From NCBI GenBank assembly GCA_036655715.1, contig JAVVPO010000070.1, positions 1 to 13,536 of the forward strand: DNA of 13,536 nucleotides. Reading direction: 5' to 3'. A program made the translations under genes and the position numbers. Origin of the DNA: JAVVPO01 sp036655715. Its GTDB lineage: Bacteria > Bacillota > Clostridia > Lachnospirales > Cellulosilyticaceae. Shown piece after piece: positions 8,125-13,536 of this stretch (positions are counted from its first letter, which is position 1; each line of letters opens with the position of its first letter). The notes beneath the pieces were generated by a model, which saw only the letters and a program-made list of their open reading frames with translations, had not been told where the DNA came from and did no database searches.

Positions 8125-8223
8125 GCAAAGGGGGAGGACGTTTTTTAGCCGTTATCTCCTGCCTATTTTCATAGAAGTTCTCAAAAAGTGGAAGGTGTGC
8201 CTACAAAACTTCCTCCCCTTTGC
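8125..8223. repeat. 99-nt imperfect palindrome abutting the htpG stop codon
   Basis: GCAAAGGGG at the left end (8125-8133, then bulged G8134 and AGGA) pairs with TCCTCCCCTTTGC (8211-8223), giving 13 bp. The stem continues inward past a C-T mismatch, as GTTTTTTAG (8140-8148) pairs at 8 of 9 positions with CTACAAAAC (8201-8209). About 21 bp are paired overall, with a loop region of about 52 nt that contains the odd palindrome AGAAGTTCT (8174-8182). Flanking ATAGG (8117-8121) can also pair with CCTAT (8228-8232), reaching into the htpG stop codon. No T-tract follows on either strand. Its sequence is unlike the palindrome at 7841-7944. Confidence 0.6.
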
Positions 8224-8228
8224 GGAAC

Positions 8229-10067
8229 CTATTTAGTAAGCTTTAAAAGCAACTTATTATTACGTTCAATAAATGCACTCATAGCCTCTGGGCTAAGTGC
8301 CTGATTAGAAAGCATAGCTAAGTCATATAAATGCCCACAAAGCATTTCCTTTGTATCTGCATCGAACTCTTTGTTTGATAAAGATTCAATAAGTGGATGG
8401 TTTTGATTAAGTACAAGTGTCATCTCACCAGCAGGAACACCGGTACTTGGCATACCATACATTTTCATCATTTCTTGCATACGTCTACCTTGTTCTGACA
8501 CAAGAATAATGGAAGCAATACTTTCGCTTTTTAAATTTTCAACAGATACTTTAAGTTCTTCTTTATTAAGCGTAGCTTTAAAGAGGTTAGTTAATTTTTC
8601 CTCATGTGTTTTATCACTTGCCTCACCTTTTAGAGCAGAAGAAAGATCTGAGTCAATACGCATAAAGTGTACTTCATGGTTTGAAGCTTCCATATGAGAG
8701 ATAAATGGTGAATCAATTGGATGTGGTAAGTAGACTGCAGATAAACCATTTTCTTTGAACAAACTAATGTACTGAGATTGTTGATCTTTATCAGATACAT
8801 AGAATACTTTGTTTTCGTTAGTATCTTTAACTGTTTCTAAGTACTCACTAAGTGTTACATGCTCATCTTCAAGTGTTTTGAATAAAACATAGTCTTTCAT
8901 TTTGTCATAGAACTTAGATTCTTTTAAGCAACCATACTTGATAAATGGTGCGATATCATCCCAGAATTTCTTGAAGTTGTCATTTTCTTTTTTTGAAAGG
9001 GAGATAAGTTTATCAGCAACTTTCTTTGTGATATAATCAGAGATTTTCTTTACAAAACCATCGTTTTGTAAGAAACTTCTTGATACGTTAAGTGGTAAAT
9101 CAGGACAGTCAATAACACCTTTTAATAAGAGTAAGAACTCAGGAATAACTTCTTTGATGTTCTCAGCTACGAATACTTGGTTATTGTAAAGTTTAATCTT
9201 ACCTTCTGCAATTTCAAATTCATTTTGAAGTTTTGGGAAGTAAAGAATTCCTTTAAGTCTAAATGGATAATCCATATTAAGGTGAATCCAGAATAGCGGT
9301 TCATTAAAATCAGTAAATGTTTTACTGTAGAATGACTTATATTCTTCGTCTGTACAATCAGATGGATTTTTTGTATATAAAGGAGAGATATCATTGATTG
9401 GTTTTACATCTTCTGATTTATCTTCTTCAGTTATTTCTTTATTAGCATCCACTACATAGATGGGTACTGGCATGAAAGAACAGTATTTTTCAATGATATG
9501 AGATAATGTGTGGAAATTTAAAAACTCTTTGCTTTCTTCATTGACATGAAGTGTGATATCTGTACCACGAGAAGTGCGAGTGCCTTCTTCAAGTGAATAA
9601 GTTGTCCCACCATCACAGATCCATTTCACAGGGGCTGCATCGGTATAAGACATTGTATTAATCTCAACTTCAGTGGAAACCATAAAAGAAGAGTAGAAAC
9701 CAAGACCAAAATGACCGATGATTTGATCCTCATTCATTTTATCTTTATATTTACTAAGGAAATCCTCAGCACCAGAGAAAGCGATTTGAGTAATGTATTT
9801 TTCAATCTCCTCCTCAGACATACCAAGACCGTTATCAGAAATTGTGATAGTATTTTCTTTTTCATTAACTGTTACGGTAATAGCAAAGTCTTCCTTAAGT
9901 GTGTCAGTGGCTTCGCCCATGTCACAAAGTTTTTTGAATTTAAGAATGGCATCTGAAGCATTAGAGACTAACTCACGGATAAAGATATCGTGGTCAGAAT
10001 AAAGCCACTTCTTAATAATTGGAAAAATATTTTCGCTATGGATAGATAAAGTACCTTGTCTAGACAT
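8229..10067 (-). CDS. htpG: Molecular chaperone HtpG (Hsp90)
   Basis: Cytosolic ATP-dependent homodimeric chaperone that remodels and protects client proteins. At 612 residues it is close to the 624-626 of E. coli and B. subtilis HtpG. The N-terminal GHKL ATPase shows FIRELVSNASDA (Glu32, Asn36, Asp39), ISDNGLGM (Asp78) and the lid motif IGHFGLGFYSSFMV (117-130). The middle domain carries the catalytic arginine in LNVSRSFLQ (Arg330), and the C-terminal dimerisation domain spans about 495-612. The start at 10067 has a strong RBS TAGGAGG with a 6-nt spacer. The gene is monocistronic with its own promoter. I see no CIRCE or CtsR operator, so heat-shock control by HrcA or CtsR is not supported by this sequence. 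Confidence 0.98.
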   Translation of the reverse strand: MSRQGTLSIHSENIFPIIKKWLYSDHDIFIRELVSNASDAILKFKKLCDMGEATDTLKEDFAITVTVNEKENTITISDNGLGMSEEEIEKYITQIAFSGAEDFLSKYKDKMNEDQIIGHFGLGFYSSFMVSTEVEINTMSYTDAAPVKWICDGGTTYSLEEGTRTSRGTDITLHVNEESKEFLNFHTLSHIIEKYCSFMPVPIYVVDANKEITEEDKSEDVKPINDISPLYTKNPSDCTDEEYKSFYSKTFTDFNEPLFWIHLNMDYPFRLKGILYFPKLQNEFEIAEGKIKLYNNQVFVAENIKEVIPEFLLLLKGVIDCPDLPLNVSRSFLQNDGFVKKISDYITKKVADKLISLSKKENDNFKKFWDDIAPFIKYGCLKESKFYDKMKDYVLFKTLEDEHVTLSEYLETVKDTNENKVFYVSDKDQQSQYISLFKENGLSAVYLPHPIDSPFISHMEASNHEVHFMRIDSDLSSALKGEASDKTHEEKLTNLFKATLNKEELKVSVENLKSESIASIILVSEQGRRMQEMMKMYGMPSTGVPAGEMTLVLNQNHPLIESLSNKEFDADTKEMLCGHLYDLAMLSNQALSPEAMSAFIERNNKLLLKLTK

Positions 10068-10108
10068 AAAAAACCTCCTAAGATATTTGATTTAGTAGTG
10101 CTATAAAT

Positions 10109-10138
10109 ATAATACTATTATAAAAAAAAGTTTGTCAA
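10109..10138 (-). promoter_or_regulatory. Sigma-A-like promoter of htpG
   Basis: On the - strand a perfect TTGACA (10138-10133) is followed after 18 bp by TATTAT (10114-10109), predicting a start near 10102 and a leader of about 35 nt. No CIRCE inverted repeat or CtsR heptad pair overlaps it. Confidence 0.6.
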
Positions 10139-10241
10139 TAGAGAGTATGAAATGTAAATAAGTATATGTAAGAATATTTTTGAAATCCAACTTAACAAAT
10201 TTAAAAATACCAAAATTTGCTGTAATAATAAAAAACGAAAG

Positions 10242-10325
10242 TGGTTAAATTATGACTATAACCAGCACACAAAGTTGGTTATCACTTCAAAAAAGAAAAT
10301 CACTAATATGGTTATCTTTTTTGAA
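10242..10325. repeat. Repeat-rich leader upstream of the spore protein gene
   Basis: The 293-bp gap between htpG and the spore protein gene holds no long ORF. TGGTTA occurs three times in the same direction (10242-10247, 10276-10281, 10309-10314), the last two as TGGTTATC, and once inverted (TAACCA, 10259-10264). ATAACCA (10258-10264) and TGGTTAT (10276-10282) can form a 7-bp stem. A perfect 11-bp inverted repeat, TTCAAAAAAGA (10286-10296) and TCTTTTTTGAA (10315-10325), ends 35 nt before the start codon. These could be sites for a forespore regulator or an mRNA leader structure. No clear sigma-G promoter (CATnnTA -10) was found at normal spacing. Confidence 0.45.
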
Positions 10326-10360
10326 AACAAACATCCAATCCAATTTAGGAGGAACTAAAA

Positions 10361-10540
10361 ATGAAAAAAATTCCAGCATTAGAGACAATGAAACAAGAAG
10401 TAGCAACTGAACTCGGTGTACCATTAAAACAAGGATACAACGGAGATATCACAGCTAAACAAGCTGGATCAGTTGGTGGAGAAATGGTTAAACGTATGAT
10501 CAAAGCTCAAGAGCAACAAATGAGTGGGCACGAAAAATAA
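10361..10540 (+). CDS. Alpha/beta-type small acid-soluble spore protein (SASP)
   Basis: A 59-residue DNA-binding protein of the SASP alpha/beta family (PF00269). In the forespore such proteins coat the chromosome, protect it from UV and heat, and are degraded at germination. The family signatures are clear: QEVATELGV (12-20), which matches the GPR germination-protease cleavage site, and GSVGGEMVKRMI (36-47), the conserved second-helix DNA-binding segment. The N-terminus is short (MKKIPALETMK), without the long Asn/Gln extension of Bacillus SASPs. The ATG follows a strong RBS AGGAGG (10348-10353). It is monocistronic, with a terminator at 10601-10650. Forespore (sigma-G) expression is expected from the family, though I cannot point to a convincing promoter. 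The gene shows the host is a spore former. Confidence 0.93.
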   Translation: MKKIPALETMKQEVATELGVPLKQGYNGDITAKQAGSVGGEMVKRMIKAQEQQMSGHEK

Positions 10541-10600
10541 TACAACTGAATATTAAGTCTGGTAATCAGACAATCATCTAAGAGTTAATGGATGACAAAG

Positions 10601-10650
10601 AAAAGGGAGTAAGTCATAGGTTCTATGAAATACTCTCTTTTTTTCTTTTT
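10601..10650. terminator. Terminator between the SASP gene and the truA operon
   Basis: AAAGGGAGTA (10602-10611) pairs with TACTCTCTTT (10631-10640) with one G-T pair, and an inner stem TCATAG/CTATGA closes on a GTT loop. A strong T-tract follows on the + strand (10638-10650). Read on the - strand the tail is CTTTTCTTT, so it may weakly terminate the convergent truA operon too. Confidence 0.85.
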
Positions 10651-10822
10651 ATTCTTTGGTTTTGCTAGAGATAAAGATAAGTGCTGCGATACATAATAAG
10701 ATAGCTATGAGAGATAAAATAGAAATGAGTGCATTATGAATGATGAGTAGACCTGTAAAAAACTGAATAACACACATAGCTAATAAAAAAACAAAGCTTA
10801 ATTTAAGTTTGCTATAATCCAT
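10649..10822 (-). CDS. Small two-helix membrane protein, 57 residues
   Basis: Short ORF of 57 residues, starting MDYSKLKLSF and ending ISSKTKE. Two hydrophobic segments (about 8-29 and 31-52) should form a membrane hairpin, with charged ends (DYSKLK and SKTKE) on the same side. I do not recognise the family. The case for a real gene rests on an ATG 8 nt downstream of AGAGG, an RBS that overlaps the stop region of the gene before it, a 13-nt gap from that gene, and a convergent terminator directly after the stop codon. It is the last gene of the truA operon and probably translationally coupled. Its function is unknown; small hydrophobic proteins of this kind can be membrane-complex subunits, but nothing here shows that. 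Confidence 0.7.
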   Translation of the reverse strand: MDYSKLKLSFVFLLAMCVIQFFTGLLIIHNALISILSLIAILLCIAALIFISSKTKE

Positions 10823-10835
10823 TTCAATTTCCTCT

Positions 10836-11291
10836 CTATAAAAAGTTGTATTTAAATAAGAAACTTTTCATCTTTTCATCCCAAATTTTTTCACAGGACT
10901 TATCTAAGGTAAATTCTTTGTAAGCAATACCTGTACTGCATTTTATTTCATTATCTTTAAAGGTTATATTTAAGAAGAAGGTACTTGCAGCAGGTGAAAG
11001 TGCATAGGTTTTGGCTGTATTGGTAGATAAAATAATCTTGAAATACGTAGGAAGTTTATTTCCTATAACAAAATGATAAATAAAAGGTTTCATCTCATTC
11101 CAATTTACAAAGTAAGGAAGATCTTCTTTATTTTCAATGTCAGCAAAAAAATCTAGATTGCGAGCACCATCGAAAACGCTCTTAAAGGTGGCATGAAGAA
11201 CAACTTCACGCACCTCAAAGGTGTCAAATAAATCAGATTTCAAGAGTTTGTTCATGAAATCTTTTTTGTTAGCAATAGTATAACTTTCCAC
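10836..11291 (-). CDS. DUF5721-like hypothetical protein
   Basis: Soluble protein of 151 residues with no signal peptide or membrane helix. The N-terminus (KKDFMNKLLKSDLFDTFEVRE), the central WNEMKPFIYHFVIGNKLPTYFKIIL region (about 64-88) and the mixed beta-strand pattern recall DUF5721, a Lachnospiraceae family of unknown function; this match is from memory. The start codon is GTG at 11291. GGGAGG (11304-11299) lies 7 nt upstream of it, which makes the GTG the clear choice over any internal ATG. It begins 16 nt after the truA stop and the 57-residue membrane protein follows 13 nt later, so all three are likely one transcript. No catalytic motif can be named. Confidence 0.8.
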   Translation of the reverse strand: MESYTIANKKDFMNKLLKSDLFDTFEVREVVLHATFKSVFDGARNLDFFADIENKEDLPYFVNWNEMKPFIYHFVIGNKLPTYFKIILSTNTAKTYALSPAASTFFLNITFKDNEIKCSTGIAYKEFTLDKSCEKIWDEKMKSFLFKYNFL

Positions 11292-11307
11292 AGCCGGACC
11301 TCCCTAA

Positions 11308-12048
11308 TTAATAATCTACTTTTTGTAAACAAAGTCCATGAGGCGGCACAGTGTATCCAGACTCACTTCGTTTTTTTGCTTCTAACAAATGAGGCATGTC
11401 GCTAGCAAGGCGTTTGCCTGTCCCTACTTCAATCAAAGTACCTGTTAAAATTCTTACCATATGTTGTAAGAATCCATCACCTCTATAATAGATAATAATA
11501 GAAGAACCTTCTACCTGGATATCAATATCAGTAAGTGTACGTACTGTAGGTTTTTTCTTGCTTTTCATAGATGTAAAACTTTGGAAATCATGAGTTCCCA
11601 AAAGGTGAGAAGCAGCTTCTTTCATATTTTCTATGTTTAGGGATTCATTAAAGTGATAAGCGTAACGCGCTGTAAATGGGTTTGGGAATAATCCTGTATC
11701 TATTGTGTAAGAATACATCTTGAACTTACAATTATATCTGGCGTGAAATCTTTCTGATGCCCCTTTAAGTTCTGTAATAGCAATATCATTAGAAACATAC
11801 TTTGCAACATAATCTAATATTTCTTGTGGTTTTTTATAAGCTTTGGCCTGGAAGTTTGCAACTTGATTGTTTGCATGAACACCAGCATCAGTACGACCTG
11901 AAGCAATAACTTGGATTTCTTCTTCAAATAATAAAGAAAGAATATGCTCAAGTTTACCTTGAATAGTTTTTAATGGGTTTTCTGATTGTTTTTGCCAACC
12001 GGAATAACGAGTCCCATCATAAGCGATAGTCATTTTATAATTATGCAT
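11308..12048 (-). CDS. truA: tRNA pseudouridine(38-40) synthase TruA
   Basis: Cytosolic enzyme that converts uridines 38, 39 and 40 of the tRNA anticodon arm to pseudouridine. It has 246 residues, the usual bacterial TruA length. Motifs are the N-terminal AYDGTRYSGWQKQ, the catalytic ASGRTDAGVHA with nucleophile Asp54, FHARYNCKFKMYSY (about 101-114), GTHDFQSF (151-158) and GDGFLQHMVRILTGTL (190-205). The start at 12048 follows GAGG with a 6-nt spacer. It leads a - strand operon with the DUF5721-like and small membrane genes, and diverges from the purine permease. In many Firmicutes truA sits after the ECF transporter genes ecfA/ecfT and before rplM-rpsI; those partners are absent here. No convincing promoter was found upstream. 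Confidence 0.97.
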   Translation of the reverse strand: MHNYKMTIAYDGTRYSGWQKQSENPLKTIQGKLEHILSLLFEEEIQVIASGRTDAGVHANNQVANFQAKAYKKPQEILDYVAKYVSNDIAITELKGASERFHARYNCKFKMYSYTIDTGLFPNPFTARYAYHFNESLNIENMKEAASHLLGTHDFQSFTSMKSKKKPTVRTLTDIDIQVEGSSIIIYYRGDGFLQHMVRILTGTLIEVGTGKRLASDMPHLLEAKKRSESGYTVPPHGLCLQKVDY

Positions 12049-12108
12049 AAATTACCTCATTTATTGTGAATTTGATTTATCTAAAGTATAGGTAAAAACT
12101 GTTAACTT

Positions 12109-12167
12109 TATCCCTATAGTATAACATATAAGCAAAATTCGAGAAAGATAGGAAATAAATAGGGATA
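12109..12167. repeat. 9-bp inverted repeat in the truA/permease divergent region
   Basis: TATCCCTAT (12109-12117) and ATAGGGATA (12159-12167) are perfect inverted copies separated by 41 bp, placed between the two divergent genes. The spacing would suit a regulator looping or binding as a dimer of dimers, but no known operator is recognised and the match may be chance. Confidence 0.35.
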
Positions 12168-12182
12168 GATAAAAAAATAGAA

Positions 12183-12193
12183 TATGATATGAT
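12183..12193 (+). promoter_or_regulatory. Possible -10 region of the purine permease
   Basis: Two overlapping TATGAT hexamers (12183-12188 and 12188-12193) lie about 40-50 nt before the permease ATG, each one base off the sigma-A -10 consensus. No good -35 is present. The perfect TTGACA at 12210-12215 is too close to the start codon to serve this gene. No purine riboswitch core is seen in the 184-nt leader region. Confidence 0.3.
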
Positions 12194-12232
12194 AGTAAAG
12201 GCTTGAAAATTGACAGAGAAAGAGTGAACATT

Positions 12233-13531
12233 ATGCTAGAGAGATATTTTCAACTTAAAGAAAATAATACAACAATTAAGACAGAAGTCATAGCAGGAAT
12301 TACAACGTTTATGACAATGGCGTATATATTAATTGTAAATCCATCTATTTTATCAGCAGCAGGAATGGATCAAGGAGCAGTATTTACGGCAACAGCTGTA
12401 TCAGCTATTGTAGCCACATTACTTATGGGACTTTATGCGAAATTACCATTTGCACAAGCACCAGGTATGGGACTGAATGCCTACTTTGCATTTACAGTAG
12501 TACTTAGTATGGGATATTCCTTTGAATTTGCTTTAACAGCAGTATTATTAGAAGGACTTATTTTTATTTTGCTTACATTGTTTAATGTGCGTGAAGCAAT
12601 TATAGATTCTATTCCTACAAGTATCAAACAGGCTATTGCAGTAGGAATTGGTTTGTTTATTGCTTTAATTGGACTTGAAGGAGCAGGGGTGGTAATCCAT
12701 CCAGCAGGTGGTGGAACGATTGTAGCACTTGGAAACATTGTATCAGGATCTGGGTTACTTACGATTATTGGTATTGCACTAACAAGTATTTTATTAGCTA
12801 AAAATGTAAAAGGTGCATTATTTATAGGAATGTTATCAACAGCTGCCATAGGGATACCAATGGGTATCATAGAACTGCCACACCAAATCATAAGTCTGCC
12901 GCCATCACTTGTGCCAACTTTATTTAAATTTGAATGGCATAATATCTTTACGATAGATATGGTAGTTGTGCTCTTTACCCTCCTATTTATGGATATGTTT
13001 GATACAATAGGGACATTGGTAGGGGTAGCAACAAAAGCTAAGATGCTAGATAGCCAAGGAAAAGTGCCAAATGTAAAAAAAGCACTGTTTGCAGATGCTA
13101 TTGGGACAACTGTAGGAGCTTGTCTTGGTACAAGTACAGTAAGTACATTTGTAGAAAGTGCAGCAGGTGTTGCAGAAGGTGGAAGAACAGGTCTTACAGC
13201 AGTGGCAACAGCTGGGATGTTCTTCGTGGCATTATTCTTCTCGCCAATCTTCGCAGTCATTACACCGGCAGTTACAGCATCAGCACTTGTATTAGTAGGA
13301 TTATTTATGATTGAGCCTATTAAAGAAATTAATTTAGAGGACTATACAGAAGCCATACCAGCATTCCTCACCATTATTATGATGCCTCTGACTTATTCTA
13401 TTTCAGATGGGATTATATTTGGTGTTATTTCATATATTATTTTAAAAGTAGCAACGGGTAAGAGAAAAGAAATAAGTATGACTACAGTTATCGTAGGATT
13501 TATATTTATACTTAAATTCTTGATTAAATAA
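12233..13531 (+). CDS. NCS2-family purine permease (AzgA/PbuG type)
   Basis: Cytoplasmic-membrane uptake protein of the AzgA branch of NCS2 (xanthine/uracil permease superfamily), 432 residues from this start and very hydrophobic, with the 12 or more helices expected. Members import hypoxanthine, guanine or adenine with protons. Hallmarks are the N-terminal LKENNTTIKTEVIAGITTFM, QAPGMGLNAYF (about 75-85), the LFMDMFDTIGTLVGVATKAK segment (about 251-270) and GTSTVSTFVESAAGVAEGG (about 299-317). The reading frame stays open upstream to a TTG at 12203, but ATG 12233 is preferred because family members begin MLEK/RYFxLKEN and a weak RBS AAAGAG (12219-12224) sits 8 nt before it. A GTG at 12224 is another option. 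The substrate is not certain. The stop codon is complete, five bases before the window end. Confidence 0.93.
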   Translation: MLERYFQLKENNTTIKTEVIAGITTFMTMAYILIVNPSILSAAGMDQGAVFTATAVSAIVATLLMGLYAKLPFAQAPGMGLNAYFAFTVVLSMGYSFEFALTAVLLEGLIFILLTLFNVREAIIDSIPTSIKQAIAVGIGLFIALIGLEGAGVVIHPAGGGTIVALGNIVSGSGLLTIIGIALTSILLAKNVKGALFIGMLSTAAIGIPMGIIELPHQIISLPPSLVPTLFKFEWHNIFTIDMVVVLFTLLFMDMFDTIGTLVGVATKAKMLDSQGKVPNVKKALFADAIGTTVGACLGTSTVSTFVESAAGVAEGGRTGLTAVATAGMFFVALFFSPIFAVITPAVTASALVLVGLFMIEPIKEINLEDYTEAIPAFLTIIMMPLTYSISDGIIFGVISYIILKVATGKRKEISMTTVIVGFIFILKFLIK

Positions 13532-13536
13532 AAATA

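Noticed and set aside
9711..10002. Two short + strand frames opposite htpG
   Set aside because: Both are antisense shadows of the conserved HtpG N-terminal domain.
10299..10338. Sigma-G promoter for the SASP gene (CATCCAA at 10332 or ATCACTA at 10299 as -10)
   Set aside because: The first would leave only about 15 nt of leader, overlapping the ribosome binding site, and the second matches only 4 of 7 bases with a poor -35.
12061..12232. Purine riboswitch or PurBox upstream of the purine permease
   Set aside because: The conserved riboswitch core is absent, and the only TTCG-containing stretch (around 12137-12143) mismatches the PurBox consensus at about four positions.
12203..12232. TTG start for the purine permease ten codons upstream
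   Set aside because: AAAGG lies almost directly against the TTG, which is poor spacing, and the extra residues do not fit the family N-terminus, which begins at the ATG at 12233.
12481..13260. 259-codon open frame on the - strand inside the purine permease
   Set aside because: It is antisense to a clear NCS2 gene, is rich in Ser/Thr/Ile/Pro as expected from the reverse complement of a hydrophobic protein, and has no credible ribosome binding site or family resemblance.
1..13536. CRISPR array, tRNA, rRNA, insertion sequence or phage genes
   Set aside because: No regularly spaced repeats, cloverleaf, rRNA sequence, transposase motif or integrase was seen on either strand.

Overview
The window is low-GC, AT-biased DNA from a Gram-positive, endospore-forming anaerobe of the Clostridia. 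The evidence is AGGAGG-type ribosome binding sites, sigma-A-like TTGACA/TATAAT promoters, rho-independent terminators, an alpha/beta-type small acid-soluble spore protein (SASP) and a YesM/YesN two-component system. A member of the Lachnospirales (Cellulosilyticum-like) is my best guess, but that is inference. No tRNA, rRNA, CRISPR array, transposase or phage gene is visible.

Positions 1-7827 form a sugar-uptake locus on the + strand. A terminator of an upstream gene (20-57) is followed by a YesM-type sensor histidine kinase and a YesN-type REC/AraC response regulator that overlap by 4 nt. Next come a lipoprotein sugar-binding protein and two MalF/MalG-type CUT1 permeases. A hairpin terminator lies between the binding protein and the permeases, and another follows the second permease. 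A GntR/UTRA repressor with its own promoter comes last. No ABC ATPase and no glycosidase are encoded here, so the importer probably uses a shared MsmK/MsiK-type ATPase from elsewhere. The binding protein looks NgcE-like and the GntR/UTRA family often senses amino-sugar phosphates, so an N-acetylglucosamine or chito-oligosaccharide substrate is a reasonable but unproven guess.

Positions 7828-8228 are a 401-bp gap between convergent gntR and htpG. It holds a bidirectional-looking terminator flanked by two large, unexplained, roughly 100-nt imperfect palindromes. htpG (Hsp90) follows on the - strand from a good sigma-A-like promoter. A small SASP gene not marked by any long ORF lies at 10361-10540 on the + strand.

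Positions 10649-12048 form a tight - strand operon: truA (tRNA pseudouridine synthase I), a GTG-start DUF5721-like gene, and a 57-residue two-helix membrane protein that is easy to miss. Diverging from truA is an NCS2/AzgA-type purine permease that ends just before the window edge.

Most of the window is ordinary clostridial chromosome. The items worth a second look are the two long palindromes in the gntR-htpG gap, the truA-associated small-gene operon, the terminator inside the transporter operon, and the repeat-rich leader of the SASP gene.
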